Source: Isochrysis galbana
Lineage: Eukaryota > Haptophyta > Isochrysidales > Isochrysidaceae
Reading direction: 5' to 3'
Assembly (NCBI GenBank): GCA_018136815.1
Contig: CM030936.1
Location: 2,693,079-2,757,078 of the forward strand
Length of the DNA: 64,000 nt
The notes under the pieces are model-generated. The model saw only the letters and a list, made by a program, of their open reading frames with translations. It did no database searches and was not told the DNA's origin. Positions 31,200-41,625 of this stretch are shown here, piece after piece. Made by a program: the position numbers and the translations under genes. Every line of letters begins with the position of its first letter. Position 1 is the first letter of the stretch.

Positions 31200-32867
31200 C
31201 AACTAAGTTTATACTTGGTCGCCATGGAGCGCGCCGACGCGCCCCCTCTCTCTTTCGGGCACCCCACCGCGGGCGCCCTTCCAGTGCCCATGGAGCAGTC
31301 GCAGGCGAAGCGACCGCGTCCTGCCTTTACGACGCCATACAGCAAAGAGGAATGCTCGGCTTATGTCGAGCACCTACCCGACACCTTCACACATGAGGGA
31401 AGAACTATCCACAAAAAAGAATTCTTAGAATCATGGGACGCGGTGGTCAGCCACGCGAGAAGCGTACTAGGACAAGCGAAAGAACGCCCGACAGCGAACA
31501 AAAAGGACACGGACGACCACGATGGCGGAACCCATCCACACGAGGCGGGAAACACACCAGATAGAGAAGTGAGAGTCTCCGAAGACGAGCGCTACATTAT
31601 CAAAATGAACAACATATGGCTACAAGCCGACACCGACTACCTAGGAGAGATATCCGGCACCGGAGACGTAACAGACGAGAGTGAAGTCCGGTACTACCAC
31701 CCACCGGCTACATGGGAGAACGGGTACAAAGGCCCGAGATTTACGGAATACCCTCTGGCGGAAGAGTACGCTATAAACAAAGGGAAAGTAGCGCTAGACG
31801 CGATCACGGTCTCAGACATCACGAAAGCCACGCTAAAAACAGCCCGAACGAATGCCCCACAAACGGCGAAACCCGCATGGGAAAAGAGATTAGACATTAC
31901 AAAGGAGGAGTGGAAACATATAGCAAGACTATACGCTCTTCCACTGCTAAAACACACCGACAAACACCCACACTTCAAACACATAACCCACAGGAGAATC
32001 GGAACCAGAAACAGATTTGCGGACAGCCAGACGAGTGAATGCAGGTTATGCCAAGGCCACCGCGAAGACTCGTGCCACCTAGCGTGGTGCCCAGCGACGA
32101 AGAAAATATTCGAAACCATTGACGCCATAACCAACTACACGCCTTGCCCCAAAAGGTCGCGCATGCAAAAGGCAAAGGACAGACTCTTCGCATATCCTAG
32201 TGCGGTTACCCCCGACAGCCTAAAATCCTTATACGTAATAGCGTGGAGGTACATCATCAGAGACTTCTATAGAGTAAAATATGAGTCGTACGAATTTCAC
32301 TATATACCAGCACTGGAAGCCACGCTCATAAGATTTTCTACCCTGGTGAGAGGCCGCGCTCCGCCGAGCCTCTACAACTCGGCGAGGACCGGAAAGGCCG
32401 CCCAGGGAAGAAAACCCAAGATCAAAACCCCAAGGGAACTTAGCTCACCGATATTCACGGAGGACCAAAAGGGTAGATTGAAAATGAGCGACACCCTGAG
32501 ACAAGTGGCGGAAGCGGTCGGCCTAACAGAGCAGCTAGCCTAAGACACACCTACAGCTTGCCTCGAGCCCAACCAGAAGGCGCTAAAACACCGCGCAACA
32601 CAACGAGCTTCAAGGACGACAAGACGCCCAAACGACCGAAATAAACATAAACAGGCCACCCAGTGACACAGGAGAAAGGCGAGAACATTCGCTGGGGACA
32701 AGTGCACCCGATCCAACCCAACTCCCCCCAACAACCTGAGCCCCTAAGTAGAGCACAAGGGGAGGAGCCGCAAGGCGGGTAGTGGGGAGCGAGGTGGAAA
32801 GGAGCGTGGCTACGAAGATAGATCTCAGTGCCGCGCGCGAGGCGAGAATATTAAAAGGTTTTTTTTT
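31200..32867 (+). mobile_element. LINE-derived hairpin-capped retroposon (copy L2)
   Basis: About 1.67 kb. Cap hairpin at 31201-31220, four bases before the ATG at 31224; 3' UTR shared with the 3.9, 10.4 and 34.4-kb copies; end gcgaggcgagaatattaaaag and T9. Flanked by gacgtctgacgtctgacgt (31178-31196 and 32868-32886), although the repetitive target hides the exact duplication length. Like copy L1 it lacks the endonuclease and polymerase parts. Confidence 0.85.
31224..32543 (+). CDS. Fusion of ORF1 start and ORF2 C-terminus
   Basis: Intact 439-residue frame. Residues 1-32 are the conserved leader (MERADAPPLSFGHPTAG ... KRPRP). The rest has no reverse transcriptase but carries the C-terminal part of a non-LTR retrotransposon ORF2: a charged linker, a domain with WEKRLDITKEEWKHIARLYA, and a zinc knuckle ECRLCQGHREDSCHLAWC (C-x2-C-x8-H-x3-C), followed by the tail shared with copy L1 (AIT-NYTP, PDSLKSLYVIAWRYII). 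The frame is uninterrupted for 1.3 kb, so the internal deletion preserved the reading frame and the product may be made. An RNA-binding role is inferred. Confidence 0.7.
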   Translation: MERADAPPLSFGHPTAGALPVPMEQSQAKRPRPAFTTPYSKEECSAYVEHLPDTFTHEGRTIHKKEFLESWDAVVSHARSVLGQAKERPTANKKDTDDHDGGTHPHEAGNTPDREVRVSEDERYIIKMNNIWLQADTDYLGEISGTGDVTDESEVRYYHPPATWENGYKGPRFTEYPLAEEYAINKGKVALDAITVSDITKATLKTARTNAPQTAKPAWEKRLDITKEEWKHIARLYALPLLKHTDKHPHFKHITHRRIGTRNRFADSQTSECRLCQGHREDSCHLAWCPATKKIFETIDAITNYTPCPKRSRMQKAKDRLFAYPSAVTPDSLKSLYVIAWRYIIRDFYRVKYESYEFHYIPALEATLIRFSTLVRGRAPPSLYNSARTGKAAQGRKPKIKTPRELSSPIFTEDQKGRLKMSDTLRQVAEAVGLTEQLA

Positions 32868-32889
32868 GACGTCTGACGTCTGACGTGCT

Positions 32890-33166
32890 GACGTGACAAC
32901 TAGGCTTTTCCTTTTCATTTCAGAAAAATCAAGTAGCAAGTAGACCACCTCGGAGTCAGTCCACTAATTTCTCGAAGACTAAGTTGCAGCTTGAAAAAAC
33001 CAAGTTCGCTTGTTCAAAAATAGGGAGTTGAAGAAGTTGGCGAGGGCATAGGCATAGGCATAGAATATCTAGCAAGGCTCTAAAAATAAATGGAGACCTT
33101 TACCTAGAACATGTACATACGCATTCCCCGGTCAAAACTGCAGCGAGGGCTGTGCGGCCGACTTGG
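32890..33166. other. Short intergenic region, nothing recognised
   Basis: AT-rich; probable promoter of the SAP-domain gene. No motif I can name. Confidence 0.3.
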
Positions 33167-33910
33167 ATGCGCAGCCTCGCGATGGCAGTGTGGTTGCTTG
33201 GCGTGACCGGCGCAGCCGCGTTCGCCACGCCTCGTGCGCTCCAGCAAGCGCTGGTGCAGCCAATTCATTGGAATCTGCGTTCCACTTATGTCGTTTGTCA
33301 GGAGGGGGCTGAGATGAACGTCCTTCAGCAAATGTCTGCTAGCTTCTGGGAGGCAAAGCGCGCACAGCTCCGGGCTGAGTCAGAGGCTCGGCTGCGCGAG
33401 CTGGACGAGTTCGTAGCGCGTGAGCAAGCTTTGACGAGCGCTGCACTCGGTGCTTCTGCTGGCGTGCCCTCGGAACCTTCCTCGGCGGAACTTTCCCAGG
33501 TGAAGCTCGAGCTTGCCCAACAGAAGGCAAAAGTGGAGCAGCTTGAAGCTGCTCTTGCTCAGCAGGCACTTAACGCCGAGCTCGAACTCCAAAAGTCCAC
33601 AGCATATTGGATCGCTAAGGTGGCTGAGGTGCGTGGTCAACTTCCTGCTGCCGCTGCTGGTGAAGACGCCACCAATCTCGAGAAAAAAGTGTCCTCAAGG
33701 GGCCCAGAACTAGTACCACAGGATTTGCCAATTGTCCGTGAGGACATGACACTGCGTGAGCTTCGTGCACACCTTCTCAGCTATGGCCTCTCTACATTAG
33801 GTCTCAAGGCTGAACTCCGTGCGCGGTTGCAACAAGCAATGCTTGATGATCGGCAGCAGCATAAGTCATGGGACCCATCCACTATGTCATGGATTGTCCC
33901 TTCTCCATAA
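33167..33910 (+). CDS. Plastid-targeted coiled-coil protein with SAP domain
   Basis: 247 residues, single exon, ATG at 33167. The N-terminus is a signal peptide (MRSLAMAVWLLGVTGAAA) followed by FATPRAL, that is, cleavage before Phe as in the bipartite leaders of secondary red plastids, so the product should cross the plastid membranes. Residues 50-90 and 108-145 are predicted coiled coils rich in Glu/Gln/Arg. Residues 192-226 form a SAP domain (DMTLRELRAHLLSYGLSTLG then LKAELRARL), a helix-turn-helix that binds DNA. A plastid nucleoid protein is a reasonable inference. The Trp-containing tail (WDPSTMSWIVPSP) is unknown. Confidence 0.7.
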   Translation: MRSLAMAVWLLGVTGAAAFATPRALQQALVQPIHWNLRSTYVVCQEGAEMNVLQQMSASFWEAKRAQLRAESEARLRELDEFVAREQALTSAALGASAGVPSEPSSAELSQVKLELAQQKAKVEQLEAALAQQALNAELELQKSTAYWIAKVAEVRGQLPAAAAGEDATNLEKKVSSRGPELVPQDLPIVREDMTLRELRAHLLSYGLSTLGLKAELRARLQQAMLDDRQQHKSWDPSTMSWIVPSP

Positions 33911-34300
33911 GCAACGGAGCACTTGTTGAGGTGGAGTTGTGTCTTCCAAACACAACATTTGAGGGTTTGTAGCCAAACTCATTTTGTTGCACGCCCATAA
34001 TGGCGTTCTCTGTTTCTTTGTTGACCCTGGGAAGAGGGCGTGCCAACCAAAACTTTCTCCGATGCACCAGTTTACCGACGTTCATTTGATTGTTACTACG
34101 ATATGAGTCGATACACCTCGCGACTGACGACTGATCACCGATCATGATTTCTTATGCGATCTTGCCGTCAATATGCGGATCAGACTGCACGTGAAAGTGT
34201 TAGCATGAAAAGTTTGTGGCTGTTCACACTTTATTCAATTATTACCAACACAACAATAACAGTAACGCCCGCCACCTTGCACCTTGGCATAAGGCATAAG
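33911..34300. other. 3' flank, nothing recognised
   Basis: No gene or shared repeat seen between the SAP-domain gene and the LINE-derived tail. Confidence 0.3.
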
Positions 34301-34304
34301 GCAA

Positions 34305-34505
34305 ACGCGATCCGACAAGAAAGCCCATGCGGAAACGGACGCACTGAAAACCGGTAGCCCGGTGGCGCAGGAGGGAGAAGCTAGGGGACTAGACCGCCGG
34401 GGGCCGGGACACGCCGCCTGCCACCGAGAAACCCCCCGTTCACCGAGCCCCTACGTAGTGCACGAGGGGAGTAGCCGTAGCCGAGTAGCCGCGAGGCAGG
34501 ATAGG
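34305..34505 (+). mobile_element. LINE-derived 3' UTR fragment
   Basis: Carries gaaaaccggtagcccggtgg, gcaggaggga, accgccgggg, the gcccctacgtagtgcacgagg block and gccgcgaggcagg in the order of the other LINE-derived tails. It ends not in the usual AT-rich terminus but in a family-F junction (atagggcggtcaaacac at 34501), so the tail is cut off. Confidence 0.65.
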
Positions 34506-34549
34506 GCGGTCAAACACTATTTTAACTTCTAAGTGTTGCTTTCCTATCT

Positions 34550-35404
34550 AGCACTACCACACGCACCTTCAAATCCCCTCTCGGCGCCCTCCACCTCGAT
34601 CAATCTGATTCACCCACGCCTGGCTCTGTTGCTTTTGACTCCATGGCCTCCAAGCGCGACACCTATATGGCCATCGTTGGGGGCCTCCTCTGGCTTGCCA
34701 ACATGTCTAGGCCAGATCTCGCATATGCAGCCTCGCAGCTCTCACGCTTCATCTTCATGACCAACCCTGGTCCTACACACTTCGCCGCTGCCGTCCGCGT
34801 CCTTTGCTACGTGCGTGACTCCTCCACCCGCGCTCTGCTCTTTCGCCCGGATCCCTCGCTGCCCTTTCTAGTCCACGTCGACTCAAATTGGGAATCTCGC
34901 TTCTCTTATACGGGCGCCATCTTCTTTCTGTACGGCTGTCCTGTCCACTGGTTCTCCAAGACCCAACGCTCCGTCTCGTTGTCGAGCGCCGAGGCCGAGT
35001 ACTTCGGTGCCATGCTTGCTGCCCGCGACACCCTCTTCATCCGGGATTTGCTTGTCGACCTATCTCTCCCGCCGGATGGCCCTACCCTTCTGTGCTCCGA
35101 CTCCAAATCTGCCATCAACATGTCCCTCGACCCCGTTGCCTTCAAAAAGACCAAGCACATAATGCGCGCCGCCGCTTTCCTCCGCGATCTCGTTGCAAAG
35201 CGCGCCCTCGCTATGCGGCATGTCCCCGGCAACCTTATGTTCGCTGACATCCTCACCAAGCCCCTTGGGCCCGCTCCCTTCTGCCGTCTCCTATCCCTTC
35301 TTAACGACTGTGTGTCCGTCATTGCACAGAGTCTAACAGGTTCAAGTTCCGTCGAACCAGCGACCAACTGTCCAGCTGCAGGGGCAACGCCTCCCTCTGA
35401 CTGA
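34550..35404 (+). pseudogene. Ty1/copia pol fragment: end of reverse transcriptase and RNase H
   Basis: Open frame from about 34550 to the stop at 35404. It covers the last reverse-transcriptase helices (TYMAIVGGLLWLANMSRPDL, AYAASQLSRF) and the copia RNase H: VHVDSNWES, TGAIFFLYGCPVHWFSKTQR, SLSSAEAEYFGAMLAAR, LLCSDSKSAI, HIMRAAAFLRDLV and ADILTKPLG. The Asp, Glu and Asp positions of RNase H are present. Everything upstream (gag, protease, integrase, YVDD) is gone, replaced by the family-F junction. The 3' part reads without interruption to its natural end. Confidence 0.85.
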
Positions 35405-36200
35405 CGGAAACCTCTACCTCGGGTGACCTACGACCTACGCCACCCCGAGTATTTCGACTTTCATGCACGACGTTCCTTCAATCTTCTATCTTTATCCTCT
35501 CTATCTAAGCCTCACCCTCTGTGCTCGCCTTATGGGGGGGTATCACAGAGTGCCGTCATCTACCAACACAATCCATCGGTCCTTGCCGCTTACAGATAGA
35601 ATCGTCTTTACCGGCTCACCGATAGAATCGTCTTTACCGATAAGTTTGTCTGCCGGATTCCTCTTCATCAAGTCATCAGCCTCCTTCATCATGTGCACCA
35701 CCTTCCAGACTCTTCTCCACATAATCATCTGCAGTTGATGCACATCGAGTTCTAGGGTTCCCGAGTCATTTGCACATCGACTTCTAGACCTCGCCTTCAT
35801 CTTGGGGATCTCAGCTCACTCTAGATCGACTTAGTGCATCTAAGGAATCTCACCTTCATCAACACCCACGACGCTTCATCGGCTCATACTAAGACAATAC
35901 CCGCCGATTCCCTATATTCTCGATTCCTTCTCTCTCCCCTCGCGCGCCTTCCTGTTTGTCTCAAAGCATTATCCAAAGAACCGCGGTGGGGTATATGTAA
36001 GGCTTTGTGCTTATTGGGTGTGTTGTTGAGACACCGTGGCCCAAAGGTATCTTCGTGAGATCTGCAGTGCCACCAGTGTCCCAGGTTCTAGACTCCACCC
36101 CTGGAGTACTGTCTCACTCACTGTCTGTCATGACCCTCCTGCTTTTTGTTGCCGCCCTGGCTGCTTCCTGGCATCCAGCGCGATACTAAGAGGGGGCGGG
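35405..36200 (+). mobile_element. Probable copia 3' non-coding region and LTR
   Basis: Begins after the copia stop. A purine tract atggggggg at 35530-35538 could be the polypurine tract, placing an LTR start near 35540. The interval holds repeated caccgatagaatcgtctttaccg-like units (35600-35640) and cacatcgagttctag/cacatcgacttctag. A second G-rich tract lies at 36189-36205. No second LTR copy is available for comparison, so boundaries are tentative. Confidence 0.4.
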
Positions 36201-36361
36201 GGGGTAGATAGAGGCGTCCGCACTTGCCACATAGCCATAACCATAACCATATCATCCATGTACACACATATACCTAGCGAGCAGCGAGCGAGCATTGCGA
36301 GCTGCGAGTTGCAGACACACCGGCGCGCCGGCGCAGTTGGCCCCAGGCTTAGGGCCCAGGC

Positions 36362-36462
36362 TCAGAAAAACGAAAAACGGCAAACGGTGAAAAACATTGT
36401 TTTTGGTCTTCAACTTCACAGAAAAACAGATTTTCTGTTTTTCACATGTAGGGATATGGCAT
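36362..36462 (+). repeat. Dispersed repeat, family E, second copy
   Basis: Second copy of the foldback at 11872-11970, with the same order of ggtgaaaaacattgtttttgg, cttcaca.aaaaac and ctgtttttcacatgtaggg. It has an extra aacgaaaaacggcaa duplication at its left end. Confidence 0.6.
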
Positions 36463-37363
36463 TACTATCTGCTATCTGCATAATACTCATAATACGGTTA
36501 ATAGGGTTGATGTCGTAGCTATTAGTATCTATGTAGATAGCTGAAGGGCACTATTAGTATCTATGTACATAGCGAAATGCCTCTATTAGGTTCTAATACC
36601 ATAGCCCAAATCCAAACCTATTCACAGCCTTAATCGTCATCGAGCAACATCGTGGTACATACTGGATTCCTTCCTTGGGCGAACGCCCAGTCCACGGTCT
36701 CACCTGTCTCCAGGTCTACTGCATTGCAATGAGGACGCAGGAGCGGCTTCTCCTCCGTGTGTCACAGTGCACCGACTCGCAGTACAGTGGCTCACATGCT
36801 CACATGCTCACATGTTAGATGTTAGATGGTGCCTCGGGCCTCGAACGGCTCGGAGGCCGTATGCCGTATGCGCCTCACAGCCCGCCTTGTGCGCGTCGAT
36901 CCCCCACGGATCCCAGATCCCAGGACTCCCACAGGCCCACAGGCCCCACCTGGCCAGAAGGCTGTTTGTTCGGGCCCCACCTGGCCAGAAGGCTGTTTGT
37001 TCGCTGTTCGGCCCGAGGGAGGTCCGCGCGCTGACACTGGCGGCCGCCGGCCCCCGCCGACCCCCTCCCTCCCCCCCCCCCTCCCCCCCCCCCCTTCCCC
37101 ACCTTACTGCTACTCCCCAAGGGTATTCCATCCATCAATCCATCCAGGATCGGCAGCTTCTACACTACCGTCTGCCCATTCTCCTCCCCCAGCGCTGCCA
37201 GCAGGCGCGTCGATATCGCCGTGCCTCTGGTCCAGAAGCCTGCCCACCAGAACTCGCACTTCCAGCGTGCACTGTCTCCTGCTCGCTACCTCGCAAGCTC
37301 GTTTGCTCCCTACCTCCTTCACCGACGTCCTACTACGGCAGAGGGTTGTGCCGCTCATTGTCC
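36463..37363. other. Upstream region of the APMAP-like gene
   Basis: Contains a near-tandem tattagtatctatgta repeat (36515-36570), a 31-bp direct duplication (gccccacctggccagaaggc and following bases) at about 36932-36993, and poly-C blocks at 37066-37094, about 270 bp before the start codon. No gene. Confidence 0.5.
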
Positions 37364-38878
37364 ATGTGGCGCCTCGCTGCGGTGGTGGTGGCCATTGCGA
37401 TGCTGGTGGCGCCATGCTTCCGACACATGCCGTACCCTTATGATGACATGTCGGTCGCTAACATCCCACCAGAGCGCATCGCTCTCCTGCCTGGTGGAGC
37501 CAATGGTTCGCGCATCCCGCCGCTGTTCAAGGGGCCCTTCGCACCCAATGCGCGCCTGAAAAACGCTGTCCACCTTTTTGAGACGGAGGTGGTCGGCTCA
37601 GAGTGTGTGGCAATCACTTCACGGGGTGAGCTCATCATGCTCGATAGGCAAGGCTTTGTCTTTGTCGCTGTCCCAGTCAAGGGATCCTCCGCATACAAGA
37701 TGACTGGACGGATGTTTTATGTGGGACCTGGCCGACCGCTTGGCTTCCATGTGGCCGGCAAATGGCTGTACTTTTGCTGTTCTTTAAAAGGGTTGCTCCG
37801 GTTGAATCTTGGTACAGGCGCCATAGAGCTACTTGCTAATGCATTTCAAACTCTCTCAATTGATTCCAACAGAACCCACATTCTCACGCCCATCACCTAT
37901 GCCAATGACCTGGATGTGGCATCAGATGGATCCGTCTACTTCAGCTCGTCGGCCGACCGGATAGTCACCCATACCACATGGGGTAACTTCTACGACACAA
38001 TGCGCGGGTACTTGTTGTGCGCATGTTGTGGCTATGATGCTGGAAAATTACTCGTTTATAATCCTTCCACAAGACGGACAACAGTTGTATTAGATGGACT
38101 CGGCTTCGCAAATGGCGTAGCACTATCAAAGGACGAGAGCTGGGTTGCAGTCGTTGAGACCAATTATGCGCGAATCTTGCGGCATTGGTTGAAGGGGCCG
38201 AAGGTAGGGGAGACGGAGATTCTGGTTGATGGGCTCCCAGGTGCCGCTTGGTGAACGCGCTTGTGTTGGTCCCATATCCATTGTGTTGAGCAATGAACAC
38301 AGATATTCTCATGCATGGAATGTTCTCAGAGCATCGAGCCCACAACTGCGGGCAACGTTGTGCGTGGATCAATCTTCTCATCCCCGATTGAATCGTTTCC
38401 TTGCAAAGCAGGCATTCCGGATGGTCTCGCTCGCGCTCCCGATGGAGGATTTTGGCTAGCCCTGATCGCGCGACTTTCTCCGGTACCAGTCTTACTTGCA
38501 CCGCATCCTTGGTTGCGGCAACTTGCGTCATATGTTGTTCAACCCTTACTTCCCATTTTCTCGAAGCCATGGGGAGCAGTGGTGTGAAATGCTCGCCAAT
38601 CAGCACTTACGAACCCGATAGTGAGTCTGATGATGGTACAGTCAGCACTAAGTTTCGTGCAGCTACTTTGTTGCCTGCTCTAAAATTCTAAGGCTTTTTT
38701 ACCACGACCCTGTTGTGCCATGTAGGTCAAGTTGGATACGAGTGGAAAGCCGCAGGAGGCGCTGTATGATATGGATGGCCACCACGTCTCCTCTGTCAGT
38801 GCGGCGGCAGAGGCGTCAGACGCACGCCTTTTCCTCGGCAATCTACAAGGCCGCGGCATCTCTGTCGTGCAACTGTGA
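37364..38878 (+). CDS. Strictosidine synthase-like / APMAP family protein
   Basis: Exons 37364-38240, 38412-38581, 38726-38878; phases 1 and 0 match and give 399 residues. Six-bladed beta-propeller of the strictosidine synthase-like family; in animals the relative is the membrane protein APMAP, a probable lactonase or esterase. An N-terminal signal anchor (LAAVVVAIAMLVAPC) precedes the propeller. Seen: GPESV-like segment GSECVAITSRGELIML, TYANDLDVASDGSVYFSSSA (the calcium-binding N-D signature), GFANGVALS and VVETNYARILR, then after the splice LPGIPDGLARAPDGGFWLAL and the terminal VKLDTSGKPQEALYDMDG and LFLGNLQG. Product is expected in the secretory pathway or at a membrane. Substrate unknown; plant strictosidine synthase activity is unlikely. 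Confidence 0.87.
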
Positions 38879-39970
38879 GCGTTCGACGGAGTACTAGCGA
38901 CAGACGTGCGCTAGCCGACCGCCCTCATTGGTCGATGGACTCCTGTGGACACCAGGCTCCTTCATATGCGCTCTTGTGTGTGCATGTGTAGTAGTTACCA
39001 CCAGTGAAACTGGTCGAGCGATTTGCCGATGAGATCTCTCCCATACCTCCTCTTGAATTCATCTGCAACGTCCTGAATGGCTTCAGGACTTCATCTATCT
39101 ACATCAGAGTCTATGTTTGTCGTGGATAAAGGGAACCGCACCACGACGCACGCTCTACCCTTAGAGCGTGCCCACTTTCCCGCGTCCTGCCCCCTTCCCC
39201 TCTCCCGTAGCGCGTTTCTATCTTTAGAGCGTGTCTCCCCCACACCCCGCTCCTCCTCTCTCCTCCCGCCCCAGTTTCCCGCGTGTACGACTCACAGCCG
39301 AGATCCCTTCCTTCCATTCTCTCACGCCTTCGCGGCGTTTCCTTGTTCCCTTGGCCGGAGAGGGCCAGAGAGCCTCCCGTGTTTCGCCGGTGCCCCTCCG
39401 TCCCTCCAGCGCCCGCCCCTTCCCGTTCCATTAGTTTTCCCCCTGTCCCGGCCATGGATCGCCCGTGCCGTCCCGTGTGCTCCCTTCCCGTGCTGCCTCC
39501 AGTCGCTCGTCCCGTCCCTCTCGCCCTGCATTTCATACATCTCATGTTACAGACTCACAACCACAACCTCACACAGATCCACCACAGCCGCTCCACAGTC
39601 CACCACAGCCGTTAATTCAACTAGAGTACGGGGGGCGGTGAGCGGTGGGCCTGTCGTGTGCGGGGTTGCCGAGCTCGAGGACACCACCTAGCTCAGAAGG
39701 TGCAACGTGCAACTTGAGGTCAAGTTATTTTTCACCCCCCGCCCCCGCCCCATTTTGGTATGAAACTATACGGCAACTCGCCACCACTCATTGCAGGGAT
39801 TCCTCAAAGGTGAACGCGGGCCCATTTTTTTCCACGCCCACTCCCCTCACTTTGTTTGTAGTAGTAGTAAACAGTAAACAAAAGCAATAGCAATAGTCGC
39901 ACCCATAGAGATAGAGAGCGGTCAAACGGTCGCAAACAGGGTTTTTTGATAAGGGTGAAAAATGACCATC
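38879..39970. other. No supported gene
   Basis: A 204-residue Pro/Ser-rich ORF (39077-39691, plus) has the composition of CT-rich non-coding DNA. A family-F-like ggtcaaacggtcgcaaac motif lies near 39920. Confidence 0.4.
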
Positions 39971-39975
39971 ACAGA

Positions 39976-40190
39976 ATTGAGGAAAAACTTCCTAATATTC
40001 TTACCGCTTACCGCACTCGCGGCGCATGGAACCACTACCTACACGTTGCATACTTTCTACAACCCCACTCCCCCGGCCCTTCCCCCCCCGCCATCAGGCG
40101 GCTCCCCCCGTGCACTACTAGCTACTAGGGGGATCGGGGTGATCGGGGTGAAGGGCTTAGATATGGTCCGGTGCCCCCCCCCCCCCCGGT
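39976..40190 (-). mobile_element. Retroposon 3' end fragment, type-a tail
   Basis: On the minus strand it ends with gcggtaagcggtaagaatattaggaag, after the cccccgtgcac, ccccgccatcagg and gccgggg blocks seen at 18430-18560 and 60420-60550. Only the last ~215 bp of a copy remain; family-B sequence follows directly. Confidence 0.6.
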
Positions 40191-40199
40191 GATCCGTTC

Positions 40200-40700
40200 C
40201 ACTCTTCCTCCTATTCCTGGGTTCCGGTTCTTTCTTGGGGCTTGCTAACTTTCGTTGTCGTCCCGGCCTGTTCTTTGTAGGTTCTGTTTAGCCTGGTTAG
40301 GGTTTCGTTGCCTTCCCGCGTTTGGCGTTCGCGTTGGCGTTCGGAAATTTCCTCTCACATTCCCTAGGTCCGCTACCCTTGGCTTGTAGGTCCTTGCTTC
40401 TTTCTTCTCGGTCAAGGTTTTGGCGAGCGAGTCGGTTGCTCTAGCCGCTCGAGATTTGAGGTTTAATTTGCCATCTCCCCTTGGAGATCGGTGTAGGTTC
40501 GCTTCCTAGGTGAGGGAATCTTTCCCCTTGATGCAAGCTACATGCAAGCCCTTGGCCCCTTTGGTGTTTCTTCCCCTTGGTTGCTACTCAGGGTTGTTCG
40601 TTAGAAGCGTCTAGAAGGTTCACGCTCAACGGCAAGATTTATTCGGTCGTGAAGATATCTCGTCGCGATCTGTATCCAAAGTGATCGCCGTGGTCGCGCG
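40200..40700 (+). repeat. LTR-like repeat, family B (copy B2)
   Basis: Matches copy B1 from gggttccggttct through gttagggtttcgttg and cggaaatttcctctcacatt, and extends further: ggtccttgcttctttcttct, gcgagcgagtcggttgctct, ctcgagatttgaggttta, also present in copy B3. It continues into a CT-microsatellite (40775-40805) and, at 41103, a short ORF (MGLPDPVQNFVHPTPGGEE) that could be a gag start but is unrecognised. Confidence 0.55.
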
Positions 40701-41504
40701 ACAGGACGCTCCCCTTCGGACTCTCCGCTACGTGGGAAGTTACAACGGAGACACGCTCCGGCCGTCGCTGCGGAGTCTCTCTCTCTCTCTCGCTCTCTCT
40801 CTCCGTCTCTCGCGACGTGTTTGAGTTATCGGTGATTTGGGGTCGCGGTTGCTTGATAATTTGCTTGGTTTGGGTGAATGATTCCGGTGTGTTCGTGAGT
40901 CGGTGTAACCTGTTGTTCTCAGCTTCGTTGTCCGTCGTTGTTCGCTGCGTCGCTGCACTCAAGCAGCCTAGGCTCCCTCCCTGAGGGAAGAGTTCTTTGT
41001 AGGTCTAACAATCTCTTAAAACCCAACACACTAGGGCCGCTAGGAGCGCCTCGCCGCCCCACAGCCCTTCGTTCGCCGTTCGTTCCCCGTCCAGACACCC
41101 AAATGGGGTTGCCCGACCCAGTCCAGAATTTCGTTCACCCGACTCCCGGTGGGGAGGAGGGCCAAAGCGCCGCGCTAGCCGCCGGTGCTGCTCGCGACGG
41201 AGTGGCTCAGAGCCCTCCGGCTCCGCTCGACTCGACAATTTGTGGCCAAGGCAGGCGTGTGCACGCGCTGTGGGGTGCCCGGGGTGCTCCGGCTTGGTGA
41301 CTTACCCCCCTGCTCTAGGCACCAGATGAAGGTCGGGCGCCCGATCGCGCGGACGGATCTCGGGGGAATCGCGTGTCATGAAACAACGGCCCCGAAATAA
41401 GCCCTTATCGTCCCCGCGGCGCGACCGCCAGTTCTTTACTGTTAGAGCCCCAACGCGTGTGCAAAGGGGAGGCGAGGGGGGCGGTAAAACCCACCATTTT
41501 CCTC

Positions 41505-41625
41505 GGGAATTTTTCGTGGCGGCAGGTGAGCCCCCCGGGAGTTTTTTTATGGGCTTGGGGGGGATGGTCAAAAAATGCAACCCCCCCACATGTTAGTAGT
41601 TATAAATCAGTGTTTGACCGCCCGA
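41505..41625 (-). repeat. Dispersed repeat, family F, inverted copy
   Basis: Reverse complement reads gggcggtcaaacactgattt, ataactactaacatg, a G run, ttgcattttttgacc, then aagcccataaaaaaactccc; this is the closest match to the copy at 155-345, including flanking ggtggcttacct-like bases. Non-coding. Confidence 0.65.

Noticed and set aside
34330-34345. tRNA-like A box (TGGCGCAGGAGG) in the LINE-derived tail
   Set aside because: No matching B box (GGTTCGA) at the right distance in any copy, so a tRNA or polymerase-III SINE head is not supported.
36767-37363. N-terminal extension of about 200 residues on the APMAP-like gene
   Set aside because: The frame is open by chance through a duplicated, poly-C-rich upstream region; the signal anchor typical of the family starts at the ATG at 37364.
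39077-39691. 204-residue ORF rich in Pro, Ser and Arg
   Set aside because: CT-rich composition, no domain, and an equally long ORF on the opposite strand; no splice or neighbour support.
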